In this document: positions 6,762-13,211 of the stretch, piece after piece
Layout: each line of letters begins with the position of its first letter
Numbering within the stretch: position 1 is the stretch's first letter
Source: an uncultured Bacteroidales bacterium
GTDB taxonomy: Bacteria > Bacteroidota > Bacteroidia > Bacteroidales > UBA932
Direction of reading: 5' to 3'
NCBI GenBank assembly: GCA_947305045.1
Contig: CAMZCW010000048.1
Coordinates: forward strand, 1 to 13,211
Length of the DNA stretch: 13,211 nt
Translations under genes and position numbers: made by a program
The notes under the pieces: generated by a model
The model's database searches: none
What the model saw: only the letters and a program-made list of their open reading frames with translations
Told to the model about the DNA's origin: nothing

Positions 6762-8198
6762 ATGAGACGATTTATGACCTATGCCGCTTCGTTAGTAATG
6801 GCACTGTCCATGCTCACGGCTCCCGATATGCCGGCCCAGTCCCGCTCGGGCGGCGGCTCCACTACAACCCGTTCTACCGGCAGTTCCAGCAGCTCTTCCG
6901 GTAGCCGCTCCACTTCCAGTTCCTCCTCTACACGCTCCAGCGGCAGCAGCCAGCAGACAACGCGCTCTTCCAGCTCCTCGAGCACCCGCTCCAGTGGCAG
7001 CAACTCGCAGGTAAGCCGCTCCAGCGGCAGTAGCAACCAGCAGGCAACGCGCTCCAGCAGTTCGTCCAGCGCCACCCGTTCCAGTGGCACCAGCAGCACA
7101 ACTACCCGCTCCAGCGGCACCAGCAGCACCAGTACCACCTCGCGTTCCGGCGGTGTCACCACCCGCTCCAGCGGAAGCAGTTCTTCCGTGAGCAGCAGTT
7201 CCCAGGCTCGCTCTTCCAGCAGTTCCTCTACCGCGGTGAGCAGCAGTTCGCAGGCGCGTTCTTCCAGCACTGCAACGGGCCAGAGTGATACCCGGTCCAC
7301 CAGCAATAATGCCCAGGCCGTTACCGGAACCACCGTGCGCTCCTCCAACGTGAGCCGCAGCGGGCTTACCTCCGGCGTGGGTCAGGACTCCGCTCCCGTA
7401 AACCCTACCTATCGTGACGACGGTTATAACTACCGCTACAGTGACGATATGCGCGTGGATGACCGTCACAACATGTACCGTATCGCTCCCCGTCATCGTG
7501 AGCCCATGCCTTGGGATCGGCCCGGATACTTCTGGGGTGACCATCCGCACTACTATGGCTACCGCATCCACAACCTGCCGCCGCATTGGCGCCGGATTCG
7601 CCACTGGGGAATTGACTATTATTACTACAACGGCATTTATTACCGTCCTTTTGGCGGGTCGTACGTAGTTTGTCGTCCTCCTTTTGGCACTCCGCTGGAG
7701 GTGGTTATCGACAGGGCGCTGTTCCATGCTGTTCGTTTTGCGTACTACTGTGATACCTATCGCACCTACTCGCGCACCTTTGACTACTACAATGTCATTG
7801 CCCGGCAGAATATGATTATCGCCCAGCAGAATGCCCGGCTCATTGCCCAGCAAAAGGCTTACGCCATCAATACCAACCGTGCATTGTCGGCCTATGAGCT
7901 GGCCAACCGCCTGGGACTGGTACAGAGCTACGCCTACGCCAACTCCGAGTATTTCTACCAGGACGGCGTGTTCTATACCATCTCTGCCTCCGGTGTGTAC
8001 TCCACCATTGTTCCGCCGGCCGGTGCCCTGGTAGGGTCCCTTCCGGACGACTATGAGATCATTGTCATGGACGGAATCGAGTACTATATGGTTGACAACA
8101 CCGTGTACCGTACCACCCTGTTCGAGGGCGTGCCTTACCTGGAGGTGCTGGGCCAGATGTACGGCTCACTGTATACCCAGTACAATGTGTACCGTTAG
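6762..8198 (+). CDS. Secreted Ser/Arg-repeat protein with duplicated aromatic C-terminal module (DUF6515-like)
   Basis: A 478-residue exported protein of unknown function. Residues 1-25 form a signal peptide (MRR, hydrophobic core, MPA before Q26); there is no lipobox cysteine. Residues about 27-205 are low complexity, mostly Ser with Thr, Gly, Gln and regularly spaced Arg in units like TRSSGSS, with no Lys, Cys or aromatic residue. A 16-residue tandem unit starts at V143 and V159 (VSSSSQARSSS...), 48 bp apart in the DNA. Residues about 215-478 are rich in Tyr and Trp and resemble DUF6515. A module of the form LP-x(4)-I-x(3)-GI(D/E)YY-x(6)-YR occurs at 272-295 and again at 427-450, with PPxG at 306-309 and 418-421. 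A Gln-rich helical insert lies at about 345-370. It is probably cotranscribed with the DUF1343 gene 20 nt upstream and ends before a strong terminator. Confidence 0.8.
   Translation: MRRFMTYAASLVMALSMLTAPDMPAQSRSGGGSTTTRSTGSSSSSSGSRSTSSSSSTRSSGSSQQTTRSSSSSSTRSSGSNSQVSRSSGSSNQQATRSSSSSSATRSSGTSSTTTRSSGTSSTSTTSRSGGVTTRSSGSSSSVSSSSQARSSSSSSTAVSSSSQARSSSTATGQSDTRSTSNNAQAVTGTTVRSSNVSRSGLTSGVGQDSAPVNPTYRDDGYNYRYSDDMRVDDRHNMYRIAPRHREPMPWDRPGYFWGDHPHYYGYRIHNLPPHWRRIRHWGIDYYYYNGIYYRPFGGSYVVCRPPFGTPLEVVIDRALFHAVRFAYYCDTYRTYSRTFDYYNVIARQNMIIAQQNARLIAQQKAYAINTNRALSAYELANRLGLVQSYAYANSEYFYQDGVFYTISASGVYSTIVPPAGALVGSLPDDYEIIVMDGIEYYMVDNTVYRTTLFEGVPYLEVLGQMYGSLYTQYNVYR
7188..7283 (+). repeat. 48-bp tandem repeat in the Ser-rich region, two units
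   Basis: Units begin at 7188 and 7236, both GTGAGCAGCAGTTC and onward. The first 34 bases differ at only three third-codon positions, after which the units diverge. Each unit encodes 16 residues. It is the clearest duplication within a longer imperfect array of cgctccagcggcagcagc-like codon blocks (about 6840-7375). Confidence 0.7.
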
Positions 8199-8240
8199 GA
8201 CGTGGCGGTCAAATGGCTGAAAATCAGTAAGTTTCTATAC

Positions 8241-8272
8241 AATCCTCGTTCGAAAACCGAACGAGGATTTTT
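8241..8272 (+). terminator. Strong rho-independent terminator after the Ser-rich gene (hairpin copy 2)
   Basis: AATCCTCGTTCG (8241-8252) pairs perfectly with CGAACGAGGATT (8258-8269) around the loop AAAAC, and a T-run follows directly (8268-8272). An outer pairing TATAC (8236-8240) with GTATA (8273-8277) is possible across the T-run. It lies 42 nt after the stop at 8198 and separates this unit from prfB. The inner arm CCTCGTT/AACGAGG is shared with the hairpin at 5439-5463. Confidence 0.88.
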
Positions 8273-8301
8273 GTATAAAAGCATGTGAATTAAGTGGTTA
8301 A

Positions 8302-8317
8302 CTGTCACGGCTGACAG
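8302..8317. promoter_or_regulatory. Short palindrome upstream of prfB, possible operator
   Basis: CTGTCA (8302-8307) and TGACAG (8312-8317) form a 6-bp inverted repeat with the 4-nt spacer CGGC. It lies about 26 nt upstream of the prfB -7 box, near where the -33 element would be, so a bound protein could affect initiation. One site of this size may be chance. Confidence 0.25.
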
Positions 8318-8343
8318 GTGATGATACAATAGAAGTTTTTTTG

Positions 8344-8351
8344 TATCTTTG
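8344..8351 (+). promoter_or_regulatory. prfB promoter -7 box (TAnnTTTG), near-leaderless
   Basis: TATCTTTG is an exact match to the Bacteroidota -7 consensus TAnnTTTG. It ends 6 nt before the prfB ATG (8358), so transcription should begin at or a few bases before the start codon. No clear -33 TTTG is seen 19-21 nt upstream. The location just after a strong terminator supports a new transcription unit beginning here. Confidence 0.6.
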
Positions 8352-8357
8352 TAGTCT

Positions 8358-9500
8358 ATGACTACACTGGAACAAATAAAGGACCTGCAGGAGCGTGTGG
8401 CAGCGCTGAACGCCTGTCTGGATATCCCCGGCAAGCGGAAGGAAGTAGCCGCCAAGACGGAAGAAACATTGGCCCCGGATTTCTGGGGAGACCCCAAAGC
8501 GGCGGAGGCTTTCCTGAAAAAACTCTCCGGCATCAAGTCCTGGATAACGGACTACGACAAGGCAAAGGGTCTTGCCGATGACCTGGACGTACTGTACGAA
8601 TTTGCCAAAGAAAGCATTGCCGGCCGGGAAGAAGAAGCTGTGGAAACAGCGGAGACGCAAGAGCTTGCACAAAGTTTCCAGCAGGCGACAGACGCCGTGG
8701 AGGCCCTGGAACTGAGGAACATGCTGGGGAACGAGGGCGATAACCTGGGCGCCGTGCTCACCATCAATTCCGGCGCAGGCGGCACGGAAGCCAATGACTG
8801 GAGTGCGATGCTCATGCGCATGTACCTCCGCTGGGGGGAGCGCAATGGCTATAAGATGACCGTTACCTCCCTGCTGGAAGGCGAGGAAGCCGGTATCAAA
8901 AGCTGCACCATAGAGGTGGAAGGGGACTATGCCTATGGCTACCTCAAAGCGGAAAACGGCGTGCACCGTCTGGTGCGCATTTCGCCCTTCAATGCCCAGG
9001 GCAAGCGTCAGACTACTTTCTCCAGCGTATTCGTGTATCCGCTGGTGGACGACAGCATCAACATTGAAATCAACCCCTCGGATCTGGAGTGGGATACCTT
9101 CCGCAGCGGCGGCCATGGCGGCCAGAATGTGAACAAGGTGGAAACCGGCGTGCGTGTGCGCCACATCCCCTCCGGCATCATGGTGGAGAATACGGAAACC
9201 CGCAGCCAGCAGGATAACCGCCAGCGGGCCCTCCTTATTTTGAAATCGCGTCTGTATGACATTGAGCTCAAGAAGCGCCAGGAAAAGCAGGCGGAGTTGG
9301 AAGGCCAGAAGAAGCGCATCGAATGGGGCTCCCAAATCCGTAACTACGTGCTTCACCCATACAAGCTGGTGAAAGATCTCCGCACCGGTTATAACACGGC
9401 CGATACCCAGGCCGTGCTGGATGGTGACCTGAACGAGTTTATGAAAACCTATCTGATGGGTAAGGGCAGTGCCGTTACCGATCCCGACAATCTGGACTGA
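8358..9500 (+). CDS. prfB: Peptide chain release factor 2, encoded without a programmed frameshift
   Basis: RF2 recognises UGA and UAA stop codons and triggers release of the finished peptide at the ribosome. The 380-residue protein has the RF2 marks: LAPDFWGD (38-45) in the N-terminal helical domain, the INSGAGGTEANDW segment (136-148), the stop-codon tripeptide SPF (209-211) and the catalytic G254-G255-Q256 in RSGGHGGQNVNK. The residue before GGQ is His rather than the common Ala. Most bacterial prfB genes need a +1 shift at an in-frame UGA near codon 25. Here the equivalent place is read straight through as TGT CTG GAT ATC (C20-L21-D22-I23), so that autoregulation is absent. The ATG at 8358 gives the normal N-terminus. 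The TGA stop overlaps the next ATG by 1 nt (TGATG), coupling prfB to the efflux genes. Confidence 0.96.
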   Translation: MTTLEQIKDLQERVAALNACLDIPGKRKEVAAKTEETLAPDFWGDPKAAEAFLKKLSGIKSWITDYDKAKGLADDLDVLYEFAKESIAGREEEAVETAETQELAQSFQQATDAVEALELRNMLGNEGDNLGAVLTINSGAGGTEANDWSAMLMRMYLRWGERNGYKMTVTSLLEGEEAGIKSCTIEVEGDYAYGYLKAENGVHRLVRISPFNAQGKRQTTFSSVFVYPLVDDSINIEINPSDLEWDTFRSGGHGGQNVNKVETGVRVRHIPSGIMVENTETRSQQDNRQRALLILKSRLYDIELKKRQEKQAELEGQKKRIEWGSQIRNYVLHPYKLVKDLRTGYNTADTQAVLDGDLNEFMKTYLMGKGSAVTDPDNLD

Positions 9501-10501
9501 TGAAAAGAATTCTCCTCCTTTTGCCCGTTCTGGCGTTTGTCGCTTGCACTCACCGCGTAAAACCGGTCCATTCAGACCCGGTTACGGTGAAAGTGACCCC
9601 GGTGGCTGCAGAAACTACGCAGGTGATGGCTTCCTACGTGGGCAGGGCAGAAGCCGCCGGCTCCACTACCATTACGGCTCCGTATGCCGGCACGCTGGTG
9701 GACATTTCCGTCAAACAAGGCCAAAACGTCAAGCGGGGGCAGGTGGTCGCCCGTGTGTATTCCGAGCAGGTGAAATCGGCCTTTGATATGGCCAAGGCGT
9801 CGCTGGCGCAGGCGCAGGATGGCTTTGAACGCATCCAAAAACTTAAGGAAGGCGGCGCTGTGCCCGATGTGAAAGTGATAGAGATAGAAACGCAGCTGGC
9901 GCAGGCGCGTGCGGCCCAGGCTGCAGCCCGCCAGACGCTGGAAGAGGGCACCCTCAAGGCTCCCTTCGACGGCGTAGTGGGGGAGGTATATGCCCAGAAA
10001 GGTATTCGGGCCGATGTCCTTCAGCCGCTGGTCCAGTTGTTGGACCGGACCGGAACCCATGTCCGTTTTGCCGTACCGGAATCGGAAATCCTCCAACTCA
10101 AGCCCGGCATGGCAGTGGAGATAGAAGTCCCTGCCCTGGAGAAAACCTTCCAGGCTACCGTGGAAACCAAAGGCGTTGTGGGACAGCCCCTGTCCCATGC
10201 ATACGACTGTCTGGCCCGGGTGGCAGACAAGTCGCTCCTGCCCGGCATGGTGTGCAAAGTTCGTGTCCTGATGCCCTCTTCCACGCACGTCCTGTGCCCT
10301 GCCAGTGCTGTGCGCACCGGAGCGGAAGGACGCTATGTCTGGTGTGTAGAACAGGGCATTGCCGTGCGTAAAGATATTGTTATCGGTGGTTACAGCGGCT
10401 GCAACATTATTGTGGAAAGCGGCCTCCGGGAAGGGGACCTGCTCGTTGTGGAAGGAACCCGCAAGGTATCCGGTGGCATGAGGGTGAAAACCATTCAATA
10501 G
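9500..10501 (+). CDS. RND efflux pump periplasmic adaptor (membrane fusion protein, HlyD/AcrA type), lipoprotein
   Basis: The adaptor bridges an inner-membrane RND permease and an outer-membrane channel. This 333-residue protein starts with a lipoprotein signal, MKRILLLLPVLAFVAC; C16 is the likely lipidated residue, although Phe at -3 is not the classic lipobox residue. A split biotinyl-lipoyl domain follows (about 56-85, TITAPYAGTLVDISVKQGQN, and 150-184, LKAPFDGVVGEVYAQKG), separated by an alpha-hairpin rich in Ala, Gln and Glu (about 88-148). A beta-barrel domain (about 185-260, VRFAVPESEILQLKPGM) and a membrane-proximal domain (about 262-333, with SGLREGDLLVVEG) complete it. It begins inside the prfB stop codon (1-nt overlap) and ends 3 nt before the permease, so the three genes form one operon. 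Substrate is unknown. Confidence 0.93.
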   Translation: MKRILLLLPVLAFVACTHRVKPVHSDPVTVKVTPVAAETTQVMASYVGRAEAAGSTTITAPYAGTLVDISVKQGQNVKRGQVVARVYSEQVKSAFDMAKASLAQAQDGFERIQKLKEGGAVPDVKVIEIETQLAQARAAQAAARQTLEEGTLKAPFDGVVGEVYAQKGIRADVLQPLVQLLDRTGTHVRFAVPESEILQLKPGMAVEIEVPALEKTFQATVETKGVVGQPLSHAYDCLARVADKSLLPGMVCKVRVLMPSSTHVLCPASAVRTGAEGRYVWCVEQGIAVRKDIVIGGYSGCNIIVESGLREGDLLVVEGTRKVSGGMRVKTIQ

Positions 10502-10504
10502 CCC

Positions 10505-13211
10505 ATGGAGGTAAGTCGGTACAAGAAGGGAATCGGAGGATGGGTCCGCTGGACCATTCAGCACAAGAAGGTGGTCTATCTTCTTGTGGCGGCCCTTTGT
10601 GTACTGGGCATCTGGGGCGTGAGCCGGATCAATAAGGACGAATTTCCTACCTTCGAGATCAAGCAGGGCCTGGTGGTGGGCATTTATCCCGGGGCCACCG
10701 CCCAGCAGGTGGAGGACCAGTTGGCCAAGCCCCTGGAACAGACCCTTTTAACGTTCAAGGAGGTGATTCGCAGCACCTTGCATACGGTGAGCAAAGACGG
10801 CATCTGCTATATCTATGCGGACCTGAATTGTCCCATGTCCAGGAAGGACGATGTCTGGTCCAAAATCAGGCTTCGGCTGCAGCAGGAGAAGGCTCTGCTG
10901 CCGGCCGGCGTATTGGCGGTGGCCGCTCTGGACGACTTTACCTCGCTGTCGGCCATCATGCTGTCCATCCAGTCCACGGACAAAGGATACGGGGAATTGG
11001 AGGAACTGGCCGACGTGCTATGTGAACGTCTTCGCCGCATCGACAAACTTGCCAGCGTAAGAATTCTGGGAATGCGGTCGGACGAGATTGCCGTTCACGT
11101 GGATATGGACCGGGTAAGTGCATACGGAATAGACCCGGCCACGCTGCTTTTGAATTACCAGACTGCCTCCGTGCCCATTCCGGGCGGAAGTTTTGACGCC
11201 TCCTATGTGAGTGCGCCCATTCATGTGAATCCGGCCATTACTTCGGAACAGGAGATCGGAGACCGCGTGGTGTTCGCCAGCCCCGCCGGGGATGTGGTGC
11301 GCCTGAAGGATATTGCCCGTATCGAGCGCCGCTATCAGGCTGCCACCGAGGAGGTCAGCTATAATGGAATGCCCTGTGTGGTCCTGTCCCTGGAGTCCAG
11401 GCAGGGGAACGACATCACGGCCTTTGGCCGGGAGGTGGACCGCGTTCTGGAGGAGTTCCACTCGGAACTGCCGCACAGTGTTACCATTACCAAAATCACC
11501 GACCAGCCCAAGGTGGTGGGGGACTCCGTCTTTAACTTCATGCGGGACCTGGTGGTGGCCATGCTGGTGGTGGTCCTGGTAATGCTCCTGCTGTTCCCGC
11601 TCAAGAGTGCCCTCATCGCATCTTCCGGTTTGCCTGTTATTACGGCGATGACGCTGTGTATCATGTATTTTACAGGTATCGACCTGAATACTGTTACGCT
11701 GGCAGCCCTGATTACTTGCCTGGGCATGATTGTGGACGACTCCATTATCACCATGGACGGCTATATGGACAAACTGGGGCGGGGAATGAACCGTATGGAT
11801 GCCGCCTGCGCCAGTGCCAGGGAACTGTTCATGCCCACCTTTGTGGCTACGCTTGCCATCTCGCTCATGTTTTTCCCCATCAAGGTAATTCTGAGCGGCT
11901 ACATGCGGGACTTCGTGAAGTTCTTCCCCTGGATTATCCTGTGCGCCCTGATGCTGTCACTGGTGTATGCCGTGTCCATGGTGCCGTCGCTGGAAACCCG
12001 TTTCATCAGCGAGCCGCACCGGGGCAACGAGAACCTGGTGGCCCGCATCCAGTCCAAACTGTTCCGCTTTATCGAAGGCGGATACGCCCGGGCGCAGGAG
12101 TGGTGCTTCCGACACCCGTATATGACGCTTTGCGGAGCGCTTACGGCGTTGGCCATGGGGGTACTCATGTTCCTTACGCTCAATTTCCAGATGATGCCCA
12201 AGGCCAACCGGGACTTCTTCTGTGTGGAGGTAGAACTGGAAGGGGGCCATTCCGCAGAACGCACCCGTGAGGTGACGGATTCGCTGGAAAGCATCTTTCT
12301 GGCCGATGAAAGGGTGGTCTCGGTGACTACCTATCGGGGGCTGAGCGTGCCGCGCTTCAGCGCCACCTATGCCCCCAAAATTCCGTCTCCCTCCAGCGCC
12401 CAGCTCATTGTGAAAACCATCTCCAACAAGGCTACGGTGCAACTCATTCAGGAGTATGAAGGGCACGAGGCCATGTTCCCGGAGGCACTTCTCCGCGTTA
12501 AGCAGATGGATTACCAACTGACGGAGGCGCCGGTGCACGTAATCTTTAAAGGGGAGAACCGTGAGGCGCTGTATCCGGCTGCGGATGCCATCCGGGCGCA
12601 GATGGCCCGGATGGATACGCAGCTCAAGTGGGTGCATGCCGACAATGACAATTTGCAGCCCATGGTGAATATCCGCCTGGATGCGGACGAAGCCTCGCGC
12701 CTGGGTGTGAACCGAGGCTTGCTTTCCCTGCAACTGGCCGGATCCTTCAATGGCCAGTCCATCGCCACGGTATGGGAAAACGGCCATTCTCTTCCGGTTA
12801 CCTTGTACGCAGAGGGCCTGGAAGGGGATATGCCCTATACCGTGATAGGGGACCAAATGGTGGCATCGGCCCTGCCGGGCGTAAGCATTCCGCTGCGTCA
12901 GGTGGCGTCCGTGGAGCCGGACTGGCAGGTGGCGCAGTTGCACCGCTGGGGCGGGGAATCGTCCGTTAGCGTATATGCCGATACCAAGATGGGCATCAGC
13001 CAGCCGCAGGTAATGGAAGAAGTGGAGGACTATGTGAATCACCTGGAATTGCCGGAAGGTACCCATGTGCAGTATAGCGGTCTTTCTTCGCTGAATGCTG
13101 TGTTGGGGCCGGAGATTGCAATTGCCTTCTTTGTAGCCTGCCTCATTCTGTTTGTCTTCCTGCTGTTCCACTTCAAGAAGGCCAGCATTGCCCTTCTTAC
13201 CATGGCCATGA
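10505..13211 (+). CDS. RND efflux transporter permease subunit (AcrB/MdtB family), 3' partial
   Basis: The frame is open from the ATG at 10505 to the right edge: 902 codons, with the last roughly 100-150 residues expected outside. It is the proton-driven inner-membrane pump of a tripartite efflux system. Transmembrane helix 1 lies at about 23-39. The porter region has the family pattern INKDEFPTFEI (residues 41-51), then YPGATAQQVEDQLAKPLEQ, in place of AcrB's V-x-x-YPGA-x-x. TM helices 2-6 start at about 350. TM4 carries the proton-relay pair D411-D412 in LGMIVDDSIITMDGY, equivalent to AcrB D407/D408. The second half repeats the layout, with the next membrane block starting at about 860 (IAIAFFVACLILFVFLLF). 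The TM10 lysine is beyond the edge. An outer-membrane TolC-type gene is not in the window and may follow. Drug range cannot be predicted. Confidence 0.95.
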   Translation, partial: MEVSRYKKGIGGWVRWTIQHKKVVYLLVAALCVLGIWGVSRINKDEFPTFEIKQGLVVGIYPGATAQQVEDQLAKPLEQTLLTFKEVIRSTLHTVSKDGICYIYADLNCPMSRKDDVWSKIRLRLQQEKALLPAGVLAVAALDDFTSLSAIMLSIQSTDKGYGELEELADVLCERLRRIDKLASVRILGMRSDEIAVHVDMDRVSAYGIDPATLLLNYQTASVPIPGGSFDASYVSAPIHVNPAITSEQEIGDRVVFASPAGDVVRLKDIARIERRYQAATEEVSYNGMPCVVLSLESRQGNDITAFGREVDRVLEEFHSELPHSVTITKITDQPKVVGDSVFNFMRDLVVAMLVVVLVMLLLFPLKSALIASSGLPVITAMTLCIMYFTGIDLNTVTLAALITCLGMIVDDSIITMDGYMDKLGRGMNRMDAACASARELFMPTFVATLAISLMFFPIKVILSGYMRDFVKFFPWIILCALMLSLVYAVSMVPSLETRFISEPHRGNENLVARIQSKLFRFIEGGYARAQEWCFRHPYMTLCGALTALAMGVLMFLTLNFQMMPKANRDFFCVEVELEGGHSAERTREVTDSLESIFLADERVVSVTTYRGLSVPRFSATYAPKIPSPSSAQLIVKTISNKATVQLIQEYEGHEAMFPEALLRVKQMDYQLTEAPVHVIFKGENREALYPAADAIRAQMARMDTQLKWVHADNDNLQPMVNIRLDADEASRLGVNRGLLSLQLAGSFNGQSIATVWENGHSLPVTLYAEGLEGDMPYTVIGDQMVASALPGVSIPLRQVASVEPDWQVAQLHRWGGESSVSVYADTKMGISQPQVMEEVEDYVNHLELPEGTHVQYSGLSSLNAVLGPEIAIAFFVACLILFVFLLFHFKKASIALLTMAM

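Noticed and set aside
6779..7348. Minus-strand frame rich in Glu, Leu and Val opposite the Ser-rich repeat
   Set aside because: It is simply the reverse complement of the Ser/Arg codon repeats; low complexity, no start context.
6840..7380. Regular repeats that might be a CRISPR array
   Set aside because: The repeats are imperfect, in frame, of Ser/Arg codons, with no unique spacers and no cas genes.
11957..13171. Minus-strand open frame (404 codons) opposite the RND permease
   Set aside because: Shadow of the permease; no domain-like pattern.
10505..13211. Permease as a broken gene, since no stop codon is found
   Set aside because: The frame is uninterrupted with intact motifs and simply leaves the window at the right edge.

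Overview
The window looks like an ordinary stretch of chromosome from a fairly GC-rich member of the Bacteroidota, most likely order Bacteroidales. The evidence is a FatA/B-type acyl-ACP thioesterase, a DUF4922/SpoIID fusion, a DUF1343 (NamZ-like) protein, a DUF6515-like secreted protein, weak or absent Shine-Dalgarno sequences, and -7 boxes of the Bacteroidota form TAnnTTTG next to start codons. Genus cannot be fixed from the sequence. All genes found are on the + strand. No tRNA, rRNA, CRISPR array, insertion sequence or phage gene is visible.

Layout. Positions 1-27 hold what may be the last codons of an upstream gene. Positions 34-3062 form a tight three-gene run: acyl-ACP thioesterase, an AspT/YidE/YbjL-type transporter, and a Nudix hydrolase, with gaps of 2-3 nt. 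A probable near-leaderless promoter at about 3083 begins the next unit: a DUF4922 (GalT/HIT-like) protein fused to a SpoIID-like domain that stops early, overlapping glutamate racemase murI by 23 nt. After a stem-loop (5439-5463) come a secreted DUF1343/NamZ-type glycosidase and a secreted protein with a long Ser/Arg repeat stalk and a duplicated aromatic C-terminal module. A strong terminator (8241-8272), related in sequence to the first stem-loop, closes that unit. A second probable near-leaderless promoter starts prfB (release factor 2), which overlaps by 1 nt an RND efflux adaptor lipoprotein. The RND permease follows and runs off the right edge.

How the genes fit together. The middle of the window has a cell-wall theme: a SpoIID-like (lytic transglycosylase family) domain, MurI making D-glutamate for peptidoglycan, and an exo-muramidase-family protein. 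The left part serves lipid release, small-molecule transport and nucleotide or isoprenoid-type pyrophosphate chemistry. The right part couples translation termination to a drug or metabolite efflux pump.

No clearly new system is present. The points most worth checking are the truncated and apparently degenerate SpoIID domain at the murI junction, prfB without its programmed frameshift and fused into an efflux operon, the non-standard active-site region of the NamZ homologue, the Ser/Arg-rich secreted protein, and the two related stem-loops that bracket a two-gene unit.
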